A stretch of 9,588 nucleotides of DNA from Collinsella sp. (GTDB lineage: Bacteria; Actinomycetota; Coriobacteriia; Coriobacteriales; Coriobacteriaceae). How positions within the stretch are numbered: the first letter of the stretch is position 1; each line of letters starts with the position of its first letter. A program made the translations under genes and the position numbers. The stretch lies in the NCBI GenBank assembly GCA_019419625.1, contig DXZO01000062.1, forward strand, positions 9,469 to 19,056. The letters are read 5' to 3'. This document shows positions 1 through 6,605 of the stretch, piece by piece. The notes below the pieces were generated by a model. That model was not told where the DNA came from. It did no database searches and worked only from the letters and a program-made list of their open reading frames with translations.

Positions 1-468
1 GCCGTGGATATGAGGACCGACTTCATTTGGTTTAAGGTCGAGGTCCCCGAGGGCGTCGAGATCACTGACGTCGCAGGCGACACCGCCGATAGGGCCCAGT
101 TTAAGTTCACCGAGAGCGAGCACGCCAGCGACCGCTTCATCCCCGTCTTCGACCCCGATAAGAACGCCGACGAGCTGTTCGACTACGAGGCAAAGTGGAA
201 GGCCAGCTCCGGATGGACCGAGAGCGATCCCGTTAAGTACAACGGCAAGACCTGGCGCACTGCTTACTTTACGCACTCGGGCGGCGTAACGACCGAGTAC
301 TTCACCGACGTTGAAGGCGGCAGCGTGTACGTGCACATCGACAACGTCGAGGAGCACAAGGATGCCGTCGAGACCATGATGAAGTCCCTGGAATTTGCCG
401 ACGACATCGCCAAGGCAAAGACCGAGGCCATGGACGTCAAGCTCGACGATATCGAGATCAAGCGCTAA
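1..468 (+). CDS. Acidic protein of unknown function, 5'-truncated at the window edge
   Basis: The frame is open from the first base and ends at a TAA at 466-468, giving 155 codons in view. A GTG at 4 and an ATG at 10 are possible starts, but too little upstream sequence is present to see a ribosome binding site, and the reading frame probably continues to the left. I do not recognise the family. The visible part is rich in Asp, Glu and aromatic residues. It begins with an alternating hydrophobic stretch (FIWFKVEVPEGVEI) typical of a beta strand, and later beta-like segments (TWRTAYFTHSGG, GSVYVHIDNVEEH) suggest a small beta-rich fold. The C-terminus (roughly the last 35 residues) looks helical and charged. 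No signal peptide, membrane segment or cysteine is visible in this part, but an N-terminal export signal could lie outside the window. A strong terminator about 70 bases downstream suggests it is the last gene of its transcript. Confidence 0.65.
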   Translation, partial: AVDMRTDFIWFKVEVPEGVEITDVAGDTADRAQFKFTESEHASDRFIPVFDPDKNADELFDYEAKWKASSGWTESDPVKYNGKTWRTAYFTHSGGVTTEYFTDVEGGSVYVHIDNVEEHKDAVETMMKSLEFADDIAKAKTEAMDVKLDDIEIKR

Positions 469-773
469 GCGACTGGCGAGCGCAACAGGAAACACGGTCG
501 CAGTGCAAACAAGCGACGGTACCCCAGCGTTTCGTACTAAGGGAGGGCCGGTAAACCGACCCTCCCTTTCTTATGCCGGTAGCCGGCGAACGCGAGGATG
601 CCGGACGCCGGAACCACCCCAAATGTGGCAACGGTACGAAAACGGCAAGCACCCAAACACATCCGCCCGCCGATTTATGGCGCCGCGCAGACAATTAAGC
701 CAACACGTTTAGACATCCGGGCAGTATAGTTACCAAAATGAGTGCATAACCGCACCCTGCGAATGGAGGAGTT
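469..773. other. Intergenic region before the phospholipase gene
   Basis: This stretch of about 305 bases has no convincing gene. It contains the terminator at 539-572 and, just after it, a small perfect hairpin GCCGG-TAG-CCGGC at 575-587 of unknown meaning. A TATAGT hexamer at 725-730 could be a -10 element for the gene starting at 774, but I find no acceptable -35 element 16-18 bases before it. A strong ribosome binding site GGAGGAG (765-771) precedes the ATG at 774. I saw nothing else of note. Confidence 0.4.
539..572 (+). terminator. Rho-independent terminator after the first gene
   Basis: A GGGAGGG arm (541-547) pairs exactly with CCCTCCC (560-566). An inner CGG/CCG pairing lies after one C-A mismatch, the loop is TAAA, and an outer AA/TT extends the stem. 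The 3' side runs straight into TTTCTT. It lies about 70 bases after the stop of the first gene and about 200 bases before the next start, so it separates the two transcripts. Confidence 0.85.
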
Positions 774-1316
774 ATGACCGAACACCACGCCATCAGTCGT
801 CGAGCATTTACGCTGGGCCTAGGACTTGCGGCGTTGTCGCCGCTTGCAAGCCTGCCCGAAACCGCGGGATTGGGCCTTCCCATGCGCGCGGCATTTGCAG
901 AAGACACACCCACACCGGCGGCCACCCTCGACAATTTCGTCATTCGCCTTCGCCCCGCGGGCTATTTTCGTACCGCAAGCGTCAACCAAGACGGCAACTT
1001 CAAGGGCAACGTCTGCCACCTGTTTAATGACGGCACGTCCAACAAGCTCATCCTTGAGCACGTAGCGACCGATACAGAAAATACAAATTGGTATGCCATC
1101 CGCACCCTGCTCAATTTCGAAGAGCACAAGAAGACGGGCCACAGCATTTGGTCGGTCGATGGCGACTCGGACAAAGATGGAAAGGTCATCCACGTATGGA
1201 GTGGCGAGCATGACGGCAAGGCCAGCCGCTCTTTTGCGTTCGTCCGCCAGTCAAACGGAACCTACATCATCCGAGACCGCACAAACGAGAAAAAGACATT
1301 AATTACCTGGCCATAG
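774..1316 (+). CDS. Tat-exported ricin-type beta-trefoil protein; N-terminal half of a frameshifted surface phospholipase
   Basis: The start is well supported by GGAGGAG immediately upstream. The 180-residue product opens with a twin-arginine signal: SRRAF at residues 8-12, a hydrophobic stretch, and a likely cleavage after AFA (residues 40-42). Residues from about 50 resemble a ricin-type beta-trefoil lectin domain, with repeats such as GYFRTAS near 62 and IWSVDGDSDKDGKVIHVW in the middle. Such domains usually bind carbohydrate or cell-wall ligands. The protein stops abruptly after TYIIRDRTNEKK, inside what should be the third trefoil repeat. The missing part (YLAIEKDGKDQDNNKI...WELELVG) is encoded directly downstream in another frame (about 1295-1400) and runs without a stop into the phospholipase at 1403. 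I infer that this is the N-terminal part of a single protein of about 819 residues, interrupted by a one-base deletion. As it stands it would be an exported, incomplete trefoil. Confidence 0.8.
   Translation: MTEHHAISRRAFTLGLGLAALSPLASLPETAGLGLPMRAAFAEDTPTPAATLDNFVIRLRPAGYFRTASVNQDGNFKGNVCHLFNDGTSNKLILEHVATDTENTNWYAIRTLLNFEEHKKTGHSIWSVDGDSDKDGKVIHVWSGEHDGKASRSFAFVRQSNGTYIIRDRTNEKKTLITWP
1287..1316 (+). other. Frameshift site and premature stop joining the two halves of the phospholipase gene
   Basis: The upstream frame reads GAG AAA AAG ACA and meets TAG at 1314-1316. Adding one A to the run of five (1290-1294) gives GAG AAA AAA GAC and continues through the rest of the trefoil repeat into the phospholipase frame with no stop. 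The heptamer G AAA AAG resembles the -1 slippery sequence A AAA AAG, but its first base breaks the ideal pattern and I see no strong stem-loop just downstream. A deletion or a sequence error is therefore likelier than programmed frameshifting. Confidence 0.75.
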
Positions 1317-1402
1317 AAAAGGACGGCAAAGACCAAGACAACAACAAGATCTGCCACAAGAGGAAGAGCATTCCGTGGGAGCTCGAGCTTGTCGGCTACA
1401 GC

Positions 1403-3232
1403 ATGGACAAGACCAATGCCACAGTTAGCAGCATCGACTGGACCACGTATAGCAGCTACGTCGACGGACCATGTTGGATGAGCCACGTCGATGGCAGCAA
1501 GTACCTCGACGAACTGAGCATCCCGGGAACTCACGATTCGGGCACCTGCAGCGTCGACAACGACACCGAGCCCCAAACCTCGCTTGCAAAGTGCCAGCAG
1601 GATTACATCCCCACGCAGTTGCTCGAAGGCATTCGCTATTTTGATATCCGACTTGGAAAGAACGACAAGAACGGCGACCCCGGCATCGACCATGGAATAT
1701 GCTACCTGCACAAAAAAGACGGGGGCTTTATGCAGCTCTCCCATGTCATCGGTTACTTCAAAACATTTTTGAACGAAAACCCGTCAGAAGCGCTCATCAT
1801 GCTGGTGTCACGAGGCAACGACGAGGCTACCGACGAAAGCGTTACGACGGCTTTCGCCAATGTTATGGGCAATAACTCCGATCTGTTCTATACGTCGAGC
1901 CATGTCCCCACACTGAACGAGGTGCGCGGAAAGATCGTCCTGCTGCGTCGATTTAAACTCGCCGGCGACAGCGTAGACGGCCACACGTGGGGCCTCGACC
2001 TCACTGAATGGGACGACAAAATCAAGGCGCATTCCGGAAAGTCCATGTGCCTCGTCCAAGACGCGCGAGGCTTTGAGGCTGCGGGCAATGCGGGTGCCAA
2101 AGAGCCCTATTGCACCAAGGTATATGCCCAAGACCATTACGACTGCACGGGATCCAGTAAGATCGACTGGGTCGATATGGCCCTGAATGCAGCGCCCGAT
2201 CTCAAGCGCAGTCCCGTAGATATCACTGCCGAGGACGGGACAACGGCGCAGGTGACGGAGCGCTGCTGGTTTATCAACTACACGAGCTGCACGCAATACA
2301 ACCCATTTACCGCAGCGCGAGTGGTCGACGAGCACCTGTACAAGAGCTCGTATATAAACAATAGCGGAGTTGAGAGCACAAAGGCGGACTGCCGCAAGCA
2401 CATTGGCATCATTGCGTCCGACTTTGTTGATGCGGCACTGGCCCGAAGCATCTACCAGCGCAATTACGATACGCAGCACAAGCAGACGGCTTCGTGCTAC
2501 CTCCCAGCCCGCATGCACATGACATATGGCGACTCGCTGAGCGACGCCTCGCTCCAGGACGGCAAGACCGTTGGCGAGGGTCATTTCCGCCTCGTCGACA
2601 GCAGCAACGTACTCAACGTGGCGGCTTCGGGAAGCGCTTTTGCCATCGAATACGTTGATGTCGATGCTTTGGGCAATGAGACCGTTATAGGGCTGCAGGG
2701 ATCCGTGCCCATCGATATCGATCCGCGCGTGCTGACGCCTCATTTTGAGGGACTCGAAGGCCTTAAGGCCGGCGAGGACGTGCGCGCCAAGGTCACGGCG
2801 CCGCTCGACGGCAAGCTCGAAAACGATGCCTGCACGGCCCAACTCGAGTTTATGCACGATGCAAACGGTGCTCCAGGAACGGTGATGGCCGAGGGCGAGG
2901 CATTTGCCGCGGGGACGTATTGGGTGCGTGCGAAAGACCTGTTGGGCGACGCGGCACAGAACTACATGCTCGCCAGCAATGGAGCCGTAAGCTTTACCGT
3001 AGCGGCCTCGGGCAGTGCAGGCGGCACCGGCAGCGGCACGGGTTCCAACGCAGACGGCGCTGATAAGAATGGTAAGGGCAACAAGGGTAAGGGCTCGGGC
3101 GGAAAACTCGCCGACACGGGCGACGGCTCTGGCATCGCCGCCGGGCTCGCCGCTGCCGCCATGGCGACAACGGTCGCTGGCGCGGCGATGCTTGCCAGTG
3201 ACCGCGAAAACGCTGGGGACGATAGCGAATAG
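1403..3232 (+). CDS. Phosphatidylinositol-specific phospholipase C domain protein with LADTG sortase signal; C-terminal part of the frameshifted gene
   Basis: The product (609 residues from this ATG) contains a bacterial-type PI-PLC X domain at about residues 25-345. This family cleaves phosphatidylinositol or GPI-like lipids to diacylglycerol and inositol phosphate. The core is intact: SIPGTHDSG with His44 and Asp45, RYFDIRLG with Asp81 and Arg83, and DHG with His97, which match the two catalytic histidines and the Asp/Arg of the Bacillus enzymes. Residues about 365-545 look like Ig/MBG-type beta repeats (MTYGDSLSDASL...). A Gly/Ser/Lys-rich linker follows, then LADTG at 569-573, a hydrophobic Ala-rich segment and a short tail, which is a sortase signal of the LAxTG class. 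The ATG at 1403 has no ribosome binding site and no signal peptide, and the frame is open upstream to the A run near 1290. It is therefore probably not a real start, and the gene should be read as continuous with the Tat/trefoil half. If functional, the enzyme would be covalently attached to the cell wall. Confidence 0.9.
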   Translation: MDKTNATVSSIDWTTYSSYVDGPCWMSHVDGSKYLDELSIPGTHDSGTCSVDNDTEPQTSLAKCQQDYIPTQLLEGIRYFDIRLGKNDKNGDPGIDHGICYLHKKDGGFMQLSHVIGYFKTFLNENPSEALIMLVSRGNDEATDESVTTAFANVMGNNSDLFYTSSHVPTLNEVRGKIVLLRRFKLAGDSVDGHTWGLDLTEWDDKIKAHSGKSMCLVQDARGFEAAGNAGAKEPYCTKVYAQDHYDCTGSSKIDWVDMALNAAPDLKRSPVDITAEDGTTAQVTERCWFINYTSCTQYNPFTAARVVDEHLYKSSYINNSGVESTKADCRKHIGIIASDFVDAALARSIYQRNYDTQHKQTASCYLPARMHMTYGDSLSDASLQDGKTVGEGHFRLVDSSNVLNVAASGSAFAIEYVDVDALGNETVIGLQGSVPIDIDPRVLTPHFEGLEGLKAGEDVRAKVTAPLDGKLENDACTAQLEFMHDANGAPGTVMAEGEAFAAGTYWVRAKDLLGDAAQNYMLASNGAVSFTVAASGSAGGTGSGTGSNADGADKNGKGNKGKGSGGKLADTGDGSGIAAGLAAAAMATTVAGAAMLASDRENAGDDSE

Positions 3233-3264
3233 GCAAGCTGTCTTTCAGACGCATCGGCTCAATC

Positions 3265-3300
3265 AGGGGCGCGGAATACCGTTCTGCGCCCCTATATTTT
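3265..3300 (+). terminator. Rho-independent terminator after the phospholipase gene
   Basis: The arm AGGGGCGC (3265-3272) pairs with GCGCCCCT (3286-3293). An inner GGAA/TTCT pairing with one G-T pair lengthens the stem, leaving a TACCG loop. The 3' side reads ATATTTT, a modest T tract. It begins about 30 bases after the stop codon and lies between convergent genes. Confidence 0.8.
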
Positions 3301-3402
3301 GACATGAGGGATCAGCTCATAAAGGACGCCTCGCAGGTTGAACGACCAGCCACCGTGCCGCCAGATGCGCGGGCGTAAGTCTGGCCCGAACGCCGACGTC
3401 GG

Positions 3403-3687
3403 CTACATCACCATGTTCAGCGCGTTCACAAATTCCTGGGCCTGGGAGCGGCTGCTCAGGCTAAAGACACAGGCAGTCAACAGCCTGTTACGTAGAAAAA
3501 CACTGCGGCCCTTGATCCTGTTGACCCCCGTGGTGTCCTTAAGGTAGACAATCTCGGTGTGTCTGCCGCCGAAAGTGCCCTTCCTGAGCACCTCGATGCG
3601 GTTGGGGTAAATCCTAACGTCTTTAAACCTGCCCGAACCTTTGTCCTGAAACAGCAAGGTGTCGTTGTCCACGTGCGTCACCCCCAT
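3403..3687 (-). CDS. Small PH-like domain protein
   Basis: This is a 94-residue protein if started at the ATG at 3687, which has AGAGG (3696-3700) eight bases upstream. An in-frame ATG at 3714 would add nine residues but has no ribosome binding site. The body reads as a run of beta strands followed by a C-terminal helix: DNDTLLFQDKG, RFKDVRIYPNRIEVLRKG, HTEIVYLKDTTGVNRIKG, VFLRNRLLTACVFSLSS, then SQAQEFVNALNMVM. That order (seven-strand-like barrel, Y/I-Y-x-x-R-I-E-V strand, I-V-Y-L-x-D-I/T-x-x-V turn, closing helix) matches bacterial PH-like domains, though the assignment is by eye. No membrane segment or signal peptide is seen, so it is probably cytoplasmic. It lies downstream of the zinc-ribbon gene on the same strand, with about 170 bases between them, so cotranscription is possible but unproven. 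The function is unknown. Confidence 0.65.
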   Translation of the reverse strand: MGVTHVDNDTLLFQDKGSGRFKDVRIYPNRIEVLRKGTFGGRHTEIVYLKDTTGVNRIKGRSVFLRNRLLTACVFSLSSRSQAQEFVNALNMVM

Positions 3688-3831
3688 GGAATGTGCCTCT
3701 GTTGTCTCTAGCATTTCATTCTGGTAGCCACGAGACCCTTTCGCGAAGACCTCCGACGACGTCGCAGTTTCTGTCTCCGCCAGGCTTTATGATAATCGCC
3801 ATTTGCTATTAAGCAGCATCCCTCAAGAAGA

Positions 3832-3865
3832 AAGTGGGAGATGCGGATGGGCACCCTACTTCCCA
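3832..3865 (-). terminator. Possible weak terminator at the end of the zinc-ribbon gene
   Basis: On the minus strand, AAGTAGGG (3854-3861) can pair with CCCACTT (3832-3838) with one bulged base, followed by a T/C-rich run TCTTCTT. An alternative pairing TGGGA/TCCCA uses 3861-3865 and 3835-3839. The structure overlaps the stop codon and the stem is short, so this is a tentative call. Confidence 0.25.
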
Positions 3866-5193
3866 AATAGCGCACCAAGCAGACCGCGGCGCTTGGGCTT
3901 CTCTTCTCGGCAGGAACCCTCCGCCGCCGCTGCCACCTGCCGCGGTTGCTCGCCGCCTCCACGGCGCACGATCTGGTATAGGAAGGGCGATTTAACGTAT
4001 TTGACCTCGATGGGCGTAGCATGCACGGTACTTTCGCTCGACAGCATCACGTTGGGGTTGAGCGGCGCCACCACATGCGTCTCGCGCTTGTCGCTAAACA
4101 CCACCGCGGCCGCCCGACCCGTCTGGCCGTTCACGGCGATGCGCACTTGCTCGCCATCGCGGCTGTCCGACGCGGGTCGATCGACAAAGTAGACCGGTAC
4201 CATCACCAGACCGTCTTTATGCTTGCGGGCCTTGCGCGCCCACGTGCGGATGCTCTTTTTATTGAGCCCCAGCATCGCCACGGCATCGTTGCCGGCAACG
4301 TCGAGCGCCAGCTTATCAATGACCACCTGGTCCTTGGTAGACACATCGACGGAGACAACGCGGAAGTCGCCCTCCTGCATGGCAGGATCGAACGGCCCCA
4401 CCTTGCCAAAGTCCCACGGCTCCAAAATGCCCATAAGGCGAACGTCCAGGTAGTTTGCCCGCGGATACGCCCAGTCAAGCACCTCGTAGTACACCAAGGT
4501 CTCCTTGCTCAGGCCCCTGCCCGGGAAGGACGCCATCATGCGCAAATCCGCGAGCGCCATGGGAAAGTAGAAGAGCATCATGTCGTTTTGGATCGCGTCT
4601 TCCACATCATGCCCGGCAAAGGCATCCGGGTACTGGCGCACCAGCTGCAGCGCGTTGGCACGCGCCTGCTGCGGCGAGATTTCGCAGGGAATACCCTGCT
4701 CCGGCACATACTCCGCACCAACGCCCAAGGTCAGGCGCTTGCTAAACGTCCCCGGCTTGAACAGGTCGGCAATGCCGATCTTGTTGCCGCAGGACGGGCA
4801 CTCAAACACACGCTGCGTTGACTCGCCCTCAAAGGACGCTCCGCAGAAGGGGCAAGGAATGCTCACATGCGTGGCCTCTTGGAACTCCTGCGCCGTGCCG
4901 CGATCCTCCCACAGCAGATGTTCCAGAACCGACTGATTGCGCCAGTGCGAATTGAAGAAATACCAGTCCGGGTCCTCCGGGCGCTCGAGTTGCGACACAT
5001 GCGTGAGCTTGAGCAGTCCATCCACCACCGTCAACGGCGTATGGCGAATGCCCAAAGCGCTCTTGGGCTCTCCGGCGTCCGCCTGCCACGGAATGACCGC
5101 GCCGCAATAGGCGCACTCAAAGCTGCGCTTAGCCTGGTGCGAGTACATAGGGCCGCCGCAGTTTTGGCATTTAATGGCAAACATCTCGTCCAT
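3856..5193 (-). CDS. Double zinc-ribbon protein, distant TFIIB-type zinc-ribbon family, function unknown
   Basis: The start at 5193 (MDEMFAIKC) is chosen because AAAGGAGGA lies seven bases upstream. A longer frame from 5244 has no comparable site. The 445-residue product has two four-cysteine zinc ribbons: Cys9/12/27/30 and Cys114/117/132/135, each as CxxCG...CxxCG. The region between them is acidic and aromatic (DPDWYFFNSHW...). After the second ribbon comes a mixed alpha/beta region of about 270 residues beginning IPCEISPQQARANALQLVRQYPDAF and including MMLFYFPMALADLRM. This recalls bacterial proteins annotated as TFIIB-type zinc-ribbon containing, which have a similar 'IPF-I-x-x-EQA' start and a 'Y-x-P-x-x-L' segment. 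It ends in a basic, then hydrophobic tail (PKRRGLLGALFGK) that might touch a membrane or partner. There is no signal peptide or transmembrane helix, so it is cytoplasmic. It is divergent from the CDF transporter with a shared 218-base upstream region. The actual role is not known; DNA or protein binding by the ribbons is possible. Confidence 0.8.
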   Translation of the reverse strand: MDEMFAIKCQNCGGPMYSHQAKRSFECAYCGAVIPWQADAGEPKSALGIRHTPLTVVDGLLKLTHVSQLERPEDPDWYFFNSHWRNQSVLEHLLWEDRGTAQEFQEATHVSIPCPFCGASFEGESTQRVFECPSCGNKIGIADLFKPGTFSKRLTLGVGAEYVPEQGIPCEISPQQARANALQLVRQYPDAFAGHDVEDAIQNDMMLFYFPMALADLRMMASFPGRGLSKETLVYYEVLDWAYPRANYLDVRLMGILEPWDFGKVGPFDPAMQEGDFRVVSVDVSTKDQVVIDKLALDVAGNDAVAMLGLNKKSIRTWARKARKHKDGLVMVPVYFVDRPASDSRDGEQVRIAVNGQTGRAAAVVFSDKRETHVVAPLNPNVMLSSESTVHATPIEVKYVKSPFLYQIVRRGGGEQPRQVAAAAEGSCREEKPKRRGLLGALFGK

Positions 5194-5411
5194 GGAAACG
5201 TCCTCCTTTGCACAGGGGCTGTCGACATTAAGTATGCCGAGCAAACAGGCACATGCCCATACCCATGTGGCCCAAAATGGACCACCCAGGCAGACGAGAA
5301 GGCTCGCTCGTTAGCACCGGCAGACTATTGCTGCATTTTCTGAGCATCGGTGCACGGCGTCCCTGCGCGAGCTACACTATCCCCTTAAACATGACTGTGA
5401 GGACGACCGCT
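5194..5411. promoter_or_regulatory. Divergent intergenic region between the zinc-ribbon and CDF genes, with an inverted repeat
   Basis: The region must hold promoters for both flanking genes. It contains a perfect inverted repeat, CACATG (5250-5255) and CATGTG (5264-5269), separated by eight bases, which could be an operator. A TACACT at 5373-5378 is a possible -10 element for the CDF gene, with only a poor -35 match (TGCACG, 5351-5356). Minus-strand TACTTA near 5230-5235 is a weak -10 candidate for the zinc-ribbon gene. All of these are pattern matches only. Confidence 0.3.
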
Positions 5412-6593
5412 ATGCTATTTGTAAATCGGCTGGTACATACGCTTGTTCCCGGCAGCGAGGGCGAGCCGGTCGATACCTCCTGCCGCACCAACGCGGGCTT
5501 CGCCGCAAGCCTCATCTGCATTGGCCTCAACATCACCCTGTGCCTGGCCAAGGGCATCGCAGGCCTGCTCGCCGGCTCCGTCTCCCTCATCGCCGACGCT
5601 TTCAACAACCTCTCCGATGCCTCGAGCAACATCGTGAGCCTGCTCGGGTTCCGCCTTGCCAGCCGCCCTGCAGACGAAGGCCACCCCTATGGCCACGGCC
5701 GCTACGAGTACCTAGCCGGCTTGTTTGTCGCCGTCCTGGTTTGCGCCGTCGGCATCAACCTGATCCTCGAGTCGGTCACTAAGATCATCAAGCCCTCCCC
5801 CACCGCCTACACGCTGGTCTCCCTAGCCGCTCTCGTCTTGTCCATGCTCGTCAAATTCTGGATGGCCGCATTCAACCGTGCGCTGGGCAACCGTATCGAT
5901 TCCGAAACACTCATCGCCACAGCACAGGACTCCAAAAACGACGTCATCACCTCGGGATCGGTCCTGGCCGCAGCGCTTATTTCGCAGACGACCGGCTTTG
6001 ACCTTGACGGCTGGGCGGGCCTGGGCGTGGGCGTCTTCATCTGCATCAGTGGCATGGGCCTGGTGCGCGACGCCATCAGCCCGTTGCTGGGGCAAGCGCC
6101 CGACCCCAAGCTCGTCCAGGCAATCCGCGACAAGATCATGTCCTATCCGCAGGTCTTGGGCACACACGACCTGATGGTGCACGACTACGGCCCCGGTCGT
6201 CAGTTTGCCAGCGCCCACGTGGAGATGCCCGGCGAGGGCGACGCGTTTGAACATCACGAGATCCTGGACACCATCGAGCACGACATCAAGCGCCAGATGG
6301 GCATTGACATCACGCTGCACTGCGACCCCATCGCGACAACCGGCGATGATTTGCGCGGCTGGGTCAAGCGCGGCATCATGCAGATCGACCCCGCACTCTC
6401 CATCCACGACCTGCACGAGCACGACGGGTTCGTTTCGTTTGACCTGGTGCGTCCCGACGGCTTTGATATATCCGACGAGGAGCTGCTGGAGCTCGTCACG
6501 CGCATCGTGCACGAGCGCCGGCCCAACGTCTCGTGCGTCGTCACATTTGATTCGGGCTTCAGCTCGCCCGAGCGTCCGGCCGAGCAGCTGTAG
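5412..6593 (+). CDS. Cation diffusion facilitator family transporter, probably Mn(II) exporter
   Basis: The chosen ATG at 5412 has TGAGGA (5398-5403) eight bases upstream. An ATG at 5391 and a much longer frame from 5253 lack such a site. The 393-residue protein has about six membrane helices in residues 29-220 and the family landmark GHPYGHGRYEYLAG near 90-103. CDF proteins are proton-driven dimeric exporters of divalent metals. Aligning by eye to E. coli YiiP, the transport site is Asn65/Asp69 in helix 2 (AFNNLSD) and Asp173/Asp177 in helix 5 (AQDSKND). Zinc transporters normally have a His in helix 5, and an N-D-D-D set is typical of manganese exporters such as MntE, so Mn(II) is the likeliest substrate. 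After the membrane part come two similar cytoplasmic segments, about 230-306 and 314-382. They share LxxHDLxxHD-like strands (LGTHDLMVHD and LSIHDLHEHD), which suggests a duplicated C-terminal domain. It faces the membrane protein at 6606 tail to tail with a 12-base gap. Confidence 0.93.
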   Translation: MLFVNRLVHTLVPGSEGEPVDTSCRTNAGFAASLICIGLNITLCLAKGIAGLLAGSVSLIADAFNNLSDASSNIVSLLGFRLASRPADEGHPYGHGRYEYLAGLFVAVLVCAVGINLILESVTKIIKPSPTAYTLVSLAALVLSMLVKFWMAAFNRALGNRIDSETLIATAQDSKNDVITSGSVLAAALISQTTGFDLDGWAGLGVGVFICISGMGLVRDAISPLLGQAPDPKLVQAIRDKIMSYPQVLGTHDLMVHDYGPGRQFASAHVEMPGEGDAFEHHEILDTIEHDIKRQMGIDITLHCDPIATTGDDLRGWVKRGIMQIDPALSIHDLHEHDGFVSFDLVRPDGFDISDEELLELVTRIVHERRPNVSCVVTFDSGFSSPERPAEQL

Positions 6594-6605
6594 CCCACTT
6601 ACCAG

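Noticed and set aside
852..866. LPETA sequence in the N-terminal region of the Tat/trefoil protein, resembling a sortase motif
   Set aside because: It lies inside the signal peptide (residues 27-31), before the cleavage site, and is not followed by a terminal hydrophobic segment and tail. It is a chance match.
1290..1294. The A run as a phase-variation tract
   Set aside because: Five bases is shorter than the homopolymer runs normally responsible for high-frequency slippage, so a plain deletion or error is preferred.
1808..2857. A 349-residue open frame on the minus strand opposite the phospholipase
   Set aside because: It lies opposite the PI-PLC domain with intact catalytic motifs and has no recognisable features.
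3392..3403. Perfect 12-base palindrome GCCGACGTCGGC at the end of the PH-like gene
   Set aside because: It is short with no loop or T tract, so it is not a terminator. It could be a protein site, but nothing supports that.
4021..4821. A 266-residue open frame on the plus strand opposite the zinc-ribbon gene
   Set aside because: It is rich in His and Arg as expected from an antisense frame, and the opposite strand has the zinc-ribbon motifs and a good ribosome binding site.
5253..5411. An upstream extension of the CDF gene by up to 53 residues
   Set aside because: It has no ribosome binding site, would overlap the divergent promoter region, and adds residues unlike the family N-terminus.
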